From Candidatus Dojkabacteria bacterium CG_4_10_14_0_2_um_filter_Dojkabacteria_WS6_41_15 (GTDB lineage: Bacteria > Patescibacteriota > Dojkabacteria > GCA-002793355): a stretch of 14,637 nt of DNA. The stretch spans positions 1 to 14,637 of the forward strand of contig PFQB01000128.1 in assembly GCA_002793355.1 (NCBI GenBank). Reading direction: 5' to 3'. The position numbers and the translations under genes were made by a program. The notes below the pieces were generated by a model. It saw only the letters and a program-made list of their open reading frames with translations. It did not search any database and was not told where the DNA came from. Positions 1 through 5,502 of this stretch are shown here, piece by piece (positions within the stretch are counted from its first letter, which is position 1; each line of letters starts with the position of its first letter).

Positions 1-495
1 CGCATCTCGAACCCAGTAGGCGTGCCCAACGGGAACCAAAAATAGATTTGCAATTACTGTGTCGCCCTCTGCAGCTTTAGCGGTATACAGCACTGAAATA
101 TCCGGATTTTCTGTAACGAATTCGAAACGCTTGGTGTCATTAAAAGAAATATCAGATAATTTAACCTGGAGCTCGTTACGGAGTGTTGTGGGTAATTCAT
201 CGGCAAGCTTTACCTTAATTGTTTTATACGAGATTGCCGAAAGACTTCCATCTTGGTGCCGAAGATAGTCAATCGACCAGCGAACCACGGGAACGTTAAA
301 CAGATAAAGCACTAAGATTTCGATCAGAAAAACAAGTATGGAAGTTAAAACAACGCGCGTGGGGTCAAAACGCTTAAGTCTTGCCACTTTGCGATTTTCA
401 ACTTGCTCCGGCGTCGGCATGTCGGATTTACGGATACCTTCGAGGGATTGTTTTTTACCCATGCCTTCTTTTGAAACGCGGTAAGTGATTTTCAT
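1..495 (-). CDS. Membrane-anchored protein of unknown function, N-terminal part (runs off the left edge)
   Basis: An open frame of 165 codons runs from an ATG at 493-495 to the window edge without a stop, so the C-terminus is missing. The first ~45 residues are basic and polar and should be cytoplasmic. A hydrophobic segment at about residues 48-68 (VVLTSILVFLIEILVLYLF) is a likely single membrane anchor, with the rest outside. The exported part alternates strands and helices and contains LFLVPVGHAYWVRD near the break. I do not recognise the family; the look is that of an exported ligand-binding or CapA-like N-terminal region, but this is a weak guess. The start is chosen because a -10 box (TATACT, 501-506) ends 5 nt upstream, suggesting a leaderless mRNA; a second ATG exists at 460-462. 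The gene diverges from the tRNA. Confidence 0.75.
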   Translation of the reverse strand, partial: MKITYRVSKEGMGKKQSLEGIRKSDMPTPEQVENRKVARLKRFDPTRVVLTSILVFLIEILVLYLFNVPVVRWSIDYLRHQDGSLSAISYKTIKVKLADELPTTLRNELQVKLSDISFNDTKRFEFVTENPDISVLYTAKAAEGDTVIANLFLVPVGHAYWVRDA

Positions 496-500
496 AGAAG

Positions 501-506
501 AGTATA
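501..506 (-). promoter_or_regulatory. -10 box of the 495 gene (leaderless type)
   Basis: Read on the minus strand, TATACT is followed by 5 nt and then the ATG at 495. A CAGACA hexamer at 525-530 could be the -35 element with an 18-bp spacer. Transcription should begin at or next to the A of the start codon. No Shine-Dalgarno sequence is present. Confidence 0.5.
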
Positions 507-588
507 CAATATTTTTAGGGTTTGTGTCTGGTAGAATGGGAATTTCATATTGGCGAAGATTTGGTAGCAAACACAGGACATTTTATAG

Positions 589-594
589 TATAAT
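589..594 (+). promoter_or_regulatory. -10 box of the tRNA-Arg gene
   Basis: TATAAT ends 8 nt before the first base of the mature tRNA, placing the start site at about 601 and leaving only a 2-3 nt 5' leader for RNase P. No good -35 hexamer is visible at the usual spacing. Confidence 0.55.
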
Positions 595-602
595 TCATTA
601 TT

Positions 603-676
603 GCACTCATAGCTCAATTGGATAGAGCATCAGTCTTCGGAACTGAGGGTTGGGGGTTCGAGTCCCTCTGGGTGCA
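603..676 (+). tRNA. tRNA-Arg (anticodon UCG)
   Basis: A full cloverleaf can be folded by eye. Acceptor stem 603-609 pairs with 669-675 with one G-U, and 676 is the discriminator A. D stem GCTC/GAGC is at 612-615 and 625-628. The anticodon stem TCAGT/ACTGA is at 630-634 and 642-646, enclosing loop CTTCGGA with anticodon TCG at 637-639, read as UCG for CGA and related arginine codons. T stem 652-656 pairs with 664-668 around TTCGAGT. The 3' CCA is not encoded (the sequence continues ATTT), so it must be added post-transcriptionally. An insertion sequence begins 40 bases downstream. Confidence 0.95.
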
Positions 677-677
677 A

Positions 678-710
678 TTTGGTTTGTGCACCAACGGTGC
701 AGAAACCGAA
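678..710 (+). terminator. Hairpin behind tRNA-Arg, possible terminator cut off from its T-tract
   Basis: GGTTT-G-TGCACC (681-692), loop AAC, then GGTGCA-G-AAACC (696-707) forms a strong stem of 11 pairs with one G-G mismatch, extendable by T-A/T-G pairs to 678-710. No T-run follows directly. The IS left end starts six bases later, and a TTTT run lies just outside the IS right end (1747-1750), so the insertion may have separated the stem from a weak T-tract. Confidence 0.5.
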
Positions 711-716
711 AGCATT

Positions 717-734
717 AGACTTGTTGCGAAATAA
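717..734 (+). repeat. IS left terminal inverted repeat
   Basis: AGACTTGTTGCGAAATAA, an exact reverse complement of 1730-1747. Confidence 0.92.
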
Positions 735-744
735 AAAATAAGAG

Positions 745-800
745 AGTTGGGCAATTTGTTACAATGGTATATAGATATAAGCCAATATAACTGCCCAACT
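745..800 (+). promoter_or_regulatory. Hairpin ending at the transposase start codon, with internal -10 box
   Basis: AGTTGGGCA (745-753) and TGCCCAACT (792-800) are perfect 9-bp complements with a 38-nt loop; the transposase ATG begins at 801, the next base. A -10-like TATAAC lies at 786-791, so an internal transcript would start near 798 and lack the left arm. A transcript entering from the tRNA side would contain both arms and place the start codon against a stem. IS10 and IS50 are known to limit transposase made from read-through transcripts in this way; applying it here is inference. Confidence 0.55.
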
Positions 801-1696
801 ATGTTAGATTACCCTATATTTCTACAAAAGAAAGACTCTTCCTCTCAACGGTCGGCATCCCCCTTAAGCGCTTTCATAAACTCGCTTGGCGATTTAGTCA
901 ACGATGTAAGTCGTTTCGCTTTAATCGTCCTCAGATTCGCTCTGCTGGCGGAGGACGAAAACCAGAACGCTTTGGATCCGATGAAGAACTCCTCTTTTAC
1001 CTCCTGTTCTATGTCCGTATATATCCAACTTTTGATCTTGCACAAGCTGTCTTTGAACTAGATAGAGCTAATCTCTGTAGGTGGCTTCATACTTATCTGC
1101 CCGTTCTTGAAAGAACACTCCTGTACAAGATAGCTTTACCTGCTAAACAAACCAACACGCTAGCGGAGCTCTTCAAGAAAGTCCCTGCTTTAGCAGAACA
1201 TATAGTTGATGCAACTGAACAACGAATGAATAGACCTAAATACAATCAAGAACCATACTACTCAGGTAAAAAGAAATGCCATACCAGAAAACGACAAATC
1301 ATCTGTACAGGGAAAGGTAAACTGTTGGGCGTTTCCAGTGCTGTTCCTGGCTCGGTGCATGACAAGAGGCTTGAGGAACAAACGATGTATCTTAATCACG
1401 CACCACCAGGAGCCAAACGCCTTGGTGACCGTGCATACCAAGGCGAATCGGATACGTATGGGATCTGGGGAATCCGAACGATGGTACCCAAGAAAAAGCC
1501 TAAAGGTGGAGAGCTAACAAGTGCGGAGAAGGAAGTAAATAGACAGATTTCATCCTTACGGGTCATCGTAGAACATGTTATCGGACATCTTAAGTATTCA
1601 CGTATATTTGGTGATAAAACGAGATATCGTCGAGATATATCTGACCCCATCTCTAACGTAGTCGGGGGATTGTACAACTTTAAGCACGGGTACTGA
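801..1696 (+). CDS. IS5-family DDE transposase, made by -1 frameshift (or frameshifted remnant)
   Basis: The catalytic frame is open from 791 to the TAA at 1694-1696 but has no ATG until 1226. An ATG at 801 in the 0 frame opens MLDYPIFLQK; slipping back one base at the A-AAG of CAA-AAG-AAA (825-833) joins it to ERLFLSTVGIPLKRF, giving a ~298-aa protein with a family-typical N-terminus. Next comes an HTH-like region (about 906-1150), then DDE_Tnp_4 motifs: first Asp in IVDATE (codon 1208), YSGKKK and HDKR, second Asp in LGDRAYQG (codon 1427) and Glu in VIVEHVIGHLK (codon 1571). All three catalytic residues are present. An ORF taken from ATG 1226 would lack the first Asp and cannot be the functional product. 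A programmed shift and a single-base mutation cannot be told apart from one copy. Confidence 0.82.
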
Positions 1697-1729
1697 GCTT
1701 TCTGAAAACGCTTGTTCGAAGATACCTAG

Positions 1730-1747
1730 TTATTTCGCAACAAGTCT
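1730..1747 (-). repeat. IS right terminal inverted repeat
   Basis: Reverse complement reads AGACTTGTTGCGAAATAA, an 18/18 match to the left end. Confidence 0.92.
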
Positions 1748-1761
1748 TTTGATTATGTAAT

Positions 1762-1767
1762 TATATT
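1762..1767 (+). promoter_or_regulatory. -10 box of the 1773 gene (leaderless type)
   Basis: TATATT is followed by CGCAT and then the ATG at 1773. No clear -35 element; a -35 at the usual distance would fall on the right end of the IS (1738-1744, CAACAAG), so the insertion has replaced the natural upstream promoter half. Confidence 0.4.
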
Positions 1768-1772
1768 CGCAT

Positions 1773-3083
1773 ATGTCAGCAGGTAATCCTCCACCAGTAT
1801 TTGAAACTCTGCCAGCACAAAAAAATTCCGACCAATTGTCAATTGTTTATCTTAATATGATGTGTGCACCAGATGCCGCCACCGCATTTAAGGCCAATGA
1901 AAACGATGCTTCTGCCCGTGATTGCCGACGAGTGGGCAGTTCTGAATTCTTTTCTGCACTAGCAGGCTTGCTTGTTAGTAGAGCAGCAAAAGAGGCTGGT
2001 GGAGGTGTTCTTTCGATTAAGTCGCTAACTTTTGAGGATGATACGGCAATTGCTACGCAAGAAGCACTTATGGCTGAAGTTTCTGAATTATTGAATGTCG
2101 ATCGGGCAACGGTACTAGAAACTGCAGGTCAATCCTCATGCCACATTGTCTTGGGTGAAAATCCTGTGCAAGACTCGATTGGCGGTGAAGCTACTGTTAT
2201 TTATGGGACCGAGGGGCTTGTAGTTGCTACCATGTCGGATGAGGGAGACATAATTTTTATGGGGGCAGTTGAAGATCTTGCTCGTGGAAGAAACAGAAGA
2301 GAAACAGATTACCGAAATGCAGTCCTCTTTCAAATGAGTAAAAATGGAATAAAACTTTTTGTCCCGCTCAATAATTTGCTCGATGCTGATGCACTTGTAG
2401 ATTCCCCTAATATGCAACCAGATGATCGACTTACCTTAGAATTGGATTTAAAATGGGGGGTGTATCATTCTGAGGAAGGTGAGGATGAAAAATGGGGAGC
2501 TCTCCCGATGACTCTGGCAATAAAGCGGTACCCTGCTCCAGGAGAAGTTAGTATAGCGACGAAAGGAAAAAGGTTTGAGGCATTGTTGAGGGGAGTTTCT
2601 CCTCATCATTTAGGTATTGGAACAGATGCAGTACCTGTTCGTGGAACAACCAGAAAGTTTGATGATTATGCAACGGCCGAAGAAGATGGCTCCTTCAATC
2701 ACGAGTTCGATGTCTTTCACCTATTAGGTTTGGACCCGGATACGTATAGGCAAACCCCAATGGCAATAAGAGCTTTACAATTGGCTCAAAGTGCAGCACA
2801 CACAGCCAGAAGACTTTTGAAAACAACCGGTGAACCTTTCCATAATATACCGCAAATACCTAGATATATGGTTGCAAACAATCGGTCTTGTGCTTTATCA
2901 GAAATTGATGCTGTGTTCCCCGATTTCTTTGCAAGTTTGCAGGACGCATTTACCGTCGACCACGAAGGTGACGGTTTCCAGCTTTCCGCCGATGTGGCGA
3001 AAGGGATTCTGTCCCTCGTTCGCGCGATTACTCCTGAACTTCGGATGCAAAAGAAGAGTGTTACAGAGCCGGTAAAGAAATAG
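1773..3083 (+). CDS. Hypothetical protein, 436 aa, unrecognised
   Basis: I do not recognise this protein. It has no signal peptide and no membrane segment, so it is probably cytosolic. Residues ~55-110 look helical (GLLVSRAAKEAGGGVLS, then ALMAEVSELLNV). The middle (~120-290) is rich in strands and acidic turns and includes GVYHSEEGEDEKW. The C-terminal ~120 residues are again helical (AIRALQLAQSAAHTARRLL and ALSEIDAVFPDFFASLQDAF) with a basic tail. No P-loop, DDE, HxH or other catalytic motif stands out. The start at 1773 is supported by a -10 box 5 nt upstream and the closeness of the IS; later ATGs at 1857 and 1860 are possible. Codon use resembles the neighbours. It is followed by a T-rich gap and then the kinase-like gene on the same strand. 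Confidence 0.85.
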   Translation: MSAGNPPPVFETLPAQKNSDQLSIVYLNMMCAPDAATAFKANENDASARDCRRVGSSEFFSALAGLLVSRAAKEAGGGVLSIKSLTFEDDTAIATQEALMAEVSELLNVDRATVLETAGQSSCHIVLGENPVQDSIGGEATVIYGTEGLVVATMSDEGDIIFMGAVEDLARGRNRRETDYRNAVLFQMSKNGIKLFVPLNNLLDADALVDSPNMQPDDRLTLELDLKWGVYHSEEGEDEKWGALPMTLAIKRYPAPGEVSIATKGKRFEALLRGVSPHHLGIGTDAVPVRGTTRKFDDYATAEEDGSFNHEFDVFHLLGLDPDTYRQTPMAIRALQLAQSAAHTARRLLKTTGEPFHNIPQIPRYMVANNRSCALSEIDAVFPDFFASLQDAFTVDHEGDGFQLSADVAKGILSLVRAITPELRMQKKSVTEPVKK

Positions 3084-3105
3084 ATTCTTGCTTTCTTTCG
3101 TTTTT
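3074..3105 (+). terminator. Weak candidate terminator overlapping the end of the 436-aa gene
   Basis: AAAGAAA (3074-3080) can pair with TTTCTTT (3092-3098) around an 11-nt loop, followed by CG and TTTTT. The stem has a single G-C pair, so the call is tentative. Confidence 0.28.
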
Positions 3106-3139
3106 CCTGTAGCATTCTAAATAACTTCAATTTTTTGTT

Positions 3140-4225
3140 ATGAAAAGTCCCTGGTACACCTATTCCGTTTCGTACAAATGGCTTAAAACCGCCAGTAATT
3201 CTGGCAAAACCTATGACCTAGACAGTATTGCCGAACGTCGGCTGTATTATCAAGAAAAAGTTGGCCCAGAAATCGAGTTCCTGCGAGATTACTTTCGAAA
3301 GAATACCTTCTTAGCATACTGGCTTGCACCGAAACAGGCGGGCAAAGGTACATACATGAATGGTCTTAAAGAGATTTTTGGCATGGACATGTTCACGCAT
3401 ATCAGTGTGGGAGATGTAGTACGCGCTGCAGACGTTGAATTCCAAGAAAAAGGCAAGAAATCAGAAGTCTACCGTTATGCAAAACAAAATTATCGTGGAG
3501 ATCTGTACCTAGAGGAAGCGTTTGACGCATTAACGGGACGTTCGACAAAAGATTTAGTGCCAACCGAACTGGTCATGTCCTTCTTGCGACTTGCAATTCA
3601 AAAGAACGAAAAGAAAACTCTATTTATCGATGGATTTCCTCGGAACCTTGATCAAGTATCTTATTCGTTGTTTTTCCGAGAGTTGGTAAATTATAGAAAC
3701 GACCCGGATTTATTCATCCTAATTAATGCTCCGCTCGCAGTTCTAGATGAACGAATGAAACAGCGCAGAACCTGTTCTAAGTGTGGTAATGCCCGTAATA
3801 TGGCTCTGCTACCAACTAAAGAGGTCGGTTATGATGCAGAAAAGAAAGAGTACTACCTAATTTGTGATCTAACGGGCTGCAAAGGCGGCAGAATGGTTAC
3901 TAAGGAAGGGGATTATTTGGGCATAGAAACAATTAAAGATCGAGTTTTGCTGGATTTGGATGTTATGAAACGGGCCAGAAAGCTGTACGGTATTCCTAAA
4001 ATAGAACTATACAACTCGCTGGAAAAAGAAAAAGCTCTCGAATATTCAGATAAGTACGAGTTTACTGCTGCGTGTTGGTATCAGCACGACGCGCAGGGAA
4101 AAGTGACCATTACCAAAAAGCCTTGGGAAGTTAAGGATGGAAACAAGAAATACTTTAGTTTATTGCCTGCTGCGGTAGTGACGCAGTTAGTAAAGCAATT
4201 GGCGAGAGTGTTAGGGTATAAGTAG
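3140..4225 (+). CDS. Adenylate-kinase-like nucleoside monophosphate kinase, extended and divergent, 361 aa
   Basis: Motifs in order match adenylate kinase (ATP + AMP to 2 ADP). A P-loop lies at residues 63-71 (APKQAGKGT against the usual GAPGAGKGT), an NMP-site motif ISVGDVVRA at 88-96 (usual ISTGDMLR), and DGFPRN at 164-169. A lid domain begins RRTCSKCG, with Cys212, Cys215, Cys242 and Cys247 suited to bind zinc. The lid-side DRVLLDLDVMKRARKLY follows at 267-283. Ordinary bacterial Adk has about 215 residues; this has a ~55-residue N-terminal extension and a ~70-residue C-terminal one. The P-loop lacks two of its glycines, which is unusual. It may be an active but divergent kinase or a relative with another NMP substrate. 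No Shine-Dalgarno sequence and no clear promoter lie in the 56-bp gap upstream. Confidence 0.85.
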   Translation: MKSPWYTYSVSYKWLKTASNSGKTYDLDSIAERRLYYQEKVGPEIEFLRDYFRKNTFLAYWLAPKQAGKGTYMNGLKEIFGMDMFTHISVGDVVRAADVEFQEKGKKSEVYRYAKQNYRGDLYLEEAFDALTGRSTKDLVPTELVMSFLRLAIQKNEKKTLFIDGFPRNLDQVSYSLFFRELVNYRNDPDLFILINAPLAVLDERMKQRRTCSKCGNARNMALLPTKEVGYDAEKKEYYLICDLTGCKGGRMVTKEGDYLGIETIKDRVLLDLDVMKRARKLYGIPKIELYNSLEKEKALEYSDKYEFTAACWYQHDAQGKVTITKKPWEVKDGNKKYFSLLPAAVVTQLVKQLARVLGYK

Positions 4226-4295
4226 ATTACCAGTCTCATAGTAAGGTGGTATAACAAGTGCAATTGTTGAGTAATCAATGGAGGGGAAGAGCTAA

Positions 4296-4324
4296 TTGAA
4301 TTTATCTCTGAAATTATATATAAT
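4296..4324 (+). promoter_or_regulatory. Near-consensus promoter of the 4330 gene, leaderless
   Basis: TTGAAT (4296-4301), a 17-bp spacer and a perfect TATAAT (4319-4324) are followed by ACATA and the ATG at 4330. The start site should coincide with the start codon. Confidence 0.75.
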
Positions 4325-4329
4325 ACATA

Positions 4330-4797
4330 ATGGCATTCGCACTTGGCGCGGCACTACCTGTAATGGAAAGTAAGTCTCTGGATGTTGCACACAACCCGTA
4401 TGGAGCTGTTATGACTCAGGTTAGAGAGGTGCTCAATACTGTCAAGGCCAGACAATTGTCCGCGGAATCTCTTGACAATGCAGTGATATTGAGAAGTGCC
4501 GGGTATGTCGCTGATAGCTTGTTGGACAATCCTCAAGGTGTTAAGGTACTCGTTGCCCCGGAGAAAAGCGGTTCAGGTCCGATTTATTCGTCTGTATACT
4601 GTTCTGTTACTCCTGCTGAAGGTGTCCTTGCAGATATTTCCCAATTTGAACATGGAGTTGTTGAAATGGAGTTAAGATCAACTTCTGCAGACATGGATTA
4701 TAAAGTAGGTGATGTCGCTTCCACGGTAATGATAAATCTCAGGAATAGGACAGTGCAGATTGGCCGAGTAAAAGGAAATACGCAGAGCTTTGTTTAA
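4330..4797 (+). CDS. Hypothetical protein, 155 aa, unrecognised
   Basis: I do not recognise this small protein. It has no membrane segment. The N-terminal ~65 residues look helical (AVMTQVREVLNTVKARQLSA); the C-terminal half is strand-rich (KVLVAPEKSGSG, VVEMELRSTSADMDY, TVMINLRNRTVQIGRVKG), consistent with a small alpha/beta domain. It is a single-gene unit: a near-consensus promoter places transcription at the ATG, and the grpE promoter begins 41 bp after its stop. A strong promoter on a free-standing gene argues that it is expressed and not a remnant. No catalytic motif is visible. Confidence 0.82.
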   Translation: MAFALGAALPVMESKSLDVAHNPYGAVMTQVREVLNTVKARQLSAESLDNAVILRSAGYVADSLLDNPQGVKVLVAPEKSGSGPIYSSVYCSVTPAEGVLADISQFEHGVVEMELRSTSADMDYKVGDVASTVMINLRNRTVQIGRVKGNTQSFV

Positions 4798-4838
4798 CAG
4801 TTAGTTTGAATTTAGCGCATCAAGAGGATCTGCTAGAC

Positions 4839-4866
4839 TTGACAGTTCAAAAATTTGTGCTATCCT
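4839..4866 (+). promoter_or_regulatory. grpE-dnaK promoter
   Basis: A perfect TTGACA -35 (4839-4844), a 16-bp spacer and an extended -10 (TGC then TATCCT, 4858-4866) predict transcription from about 4873, inside the CIRCE operator. This is a housekeeping sigma-type promoter held down by a repressor, not a sigma-32 promoter. Confidence 0.75.
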
Positions 4867-4867
4867 A

Positions 4868-4894
4868 TTAGCAGTCTTACGTCATGACTGCTAG
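4868..4894 (+). promoter_or_regulatory. CIRCE operator (HrcA binding site), variant half-sites
   Basis: TTAGCAGTC-N9-GACTGCTAG matches the CIRCE consensus TTAGCACTC-N9-GAGTGCTAA at 15 of 18 positions with the exact 9-bp spacer. The C-to-G change in the left arm is mirrored by G-to-C in the right arm, so the dyad is kept. It covers the predicted start site and ends 2 nt before the grpE ATG, where bound HrcA would block initiation until heat shock. hrcA is not in the window. Confidence 0.92.
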
Positions 4895-4896
4895 AA

Positions 4897-5403
4897 ATGA
4901 AAAAGAATGAGAACAAGAAAACACAAGAAACTACTGAGCAAGAACTTCAGCTTACCCAATTAACAGAACAGGTCGTTGACCTTGATACGAAATTACGTAC
5001 CGCACTTGCCGACTTCCAAAACCTCCGCAAAGAGCTGGAAAAACAGCATGAAATGCGCGAATCAGTGATAAAAAAGCACGTATTCAACGATCTTATCGAC
5101 ATATTTTCCGATCTTTTCTTTGCGGTTGAACAACTTCCCGAAGAGCTCAAGAAAGATAGCCATATAGCGGGGATTGTGAATATTATGGCAAAATACAAAG
5201 ACTTACTTAAAAATCACGGAGTAACCGAGATTTCTTTCGAGGAAGGCACAGACTATGATCCAAAATATGCAGAAGTGCTTGGAATTGTGAACCACAAGGA
5301 ATTTGATAATAAAATTGCGCAAACAATTCAACCAGGCTTCCGAATCGGCGAAGTGCTTATTAAGCCGGCGCGAGTAATGATATATAAAAAAGATAACTCA
5401 TAG
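4897..5403 (+). CDS. grpE: Nucleotide exchange factor GrpE, 168 aa
   Basis: GrpE releases ADP from DnaK and acts as a dimer in the cytosol. A charged N-terminus (KKNENKKTQETTEQE) leads into a long coiled-coil helix at ~15-60 (QLTEQVVDLDTKL, DFQNLRKELEKQ), then the four-helix bundle (NDLIDIFSDLFFAVEQLP). The C-terminal beta head carries GVTEISFEEGTDYDPKYAEV and ends GFRIGEVLIKPARVMIYKK, matching the family signature GY.....VLRPA.V.V. In the DP.....A stretch the usual HEA is replaced by YAE. Length is typical. The start is fixed by the CIRCE operator 2 nt upstream; no Shine-Dalgarno sequence is seen. It is transcribed with dnaK across a 99-bp gap that begins with a long hairpin overlapping the grpE stop codon. 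Confidence 0.96.
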   Translation: MKKNENKKTQETTEQELQLTQLTEQVVDLDTKLRTALADFQNLRKELEKQHEMRESVIKKHVFNDLIDIFSDLFFAVEQLPEELKKDSHIAGIVNIMAKYKDLLKNHGVTEISFEEGTDYDPKYAEVLGIVNHKEFDNKIAQTIQPGFRIGEVLIKPARVMIYKKDNS

Positions 5404-5502
5404 CTATTAGCTCTTAATATGATAGGAAAATCATACACAAAGAGCCAATAGTTATAAGCTAGTATCTAGCAACTAATATCTAATATCTAACAACTAAATA
5501 AT
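5401..5502 (+). repeat. Heptad inverted/direct repeat element between grpE and dnaK
   Basis: Eight 7-bp units of pattern NNNNCTA run in phase from 5441 to 5496: AGAGCCA, ATAGTTA, TAAGCTA, GTATCTA, GCAACTA, ATATCTA, ATATCTA, ACAACTA; AATAAT then leads into the dnaK ATG. The first 14 bases (5401-5414), read in reverse complement, are two more units, AGAGCTA and ATAGCTA. They therefore pair with the first two direct units: 5401-5415 with 5440-5454, 14 of 15 including one G-U. Inside lies a second perfect stem, TATGAT/ATCATA (5418-5423, 5430-5435). The grpE stop codon is the first base triplet of the outer stem. There is no T-run, so this is not an ordinary terminator. Confidence 0.85.

Larger units (their letters stand above)
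717..1747 (+). mobile_element. IS5-family insertion sequence, complete, about 1.03 kb
   Basis: The element is bounded by perfect 18-bp inverted repeats (717-734 and 1730-1747) and encodes a DDE transposase of the DDE_Tnp_4 type. Length and gene content fit the IS5 family; I cannot assign the subgroup with certainty. The target duplication is unclear: TT flanks both ends (715-716 and 1748-1749), but a two-base match is weak evidence. It lies 40 bp behind tRNA-Arg and 26 bp before the next ATG. The intact, identical ends suggest a fairly recent insertion. Confidence 0.92.

Noticed and set aside
59..268. Plus-strand 69-aa ORF at the left edge
   Set aside because: It lies opposite the open minus-strand frame 1-495, which has a promoter and a membrane anchor.
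747..800. An earlier transposase start inside the IS left end
   Set aside because: The extra residues fall on the hairpin and internal -10; the MLDY start at 801 matches the family better.
1226..1696. A separate 156-aa transposase gene starting at ATG 1226
   Set aside because: The same frame is open back to 791 with family motifs, and the first catalytic Asp (codon 1208) lies before this ATG, so it is an internal Met.
713..1751. Clear target-site duplication of the IS
   Set aside because: Only TT matches on both sides; three- and four-base flanks differ, so no duplication can be claimed.
5441..5502. CRISPR-like array
   Set aside because: Units are 7 bp, contiguous and without spacers; no cas genes are present.
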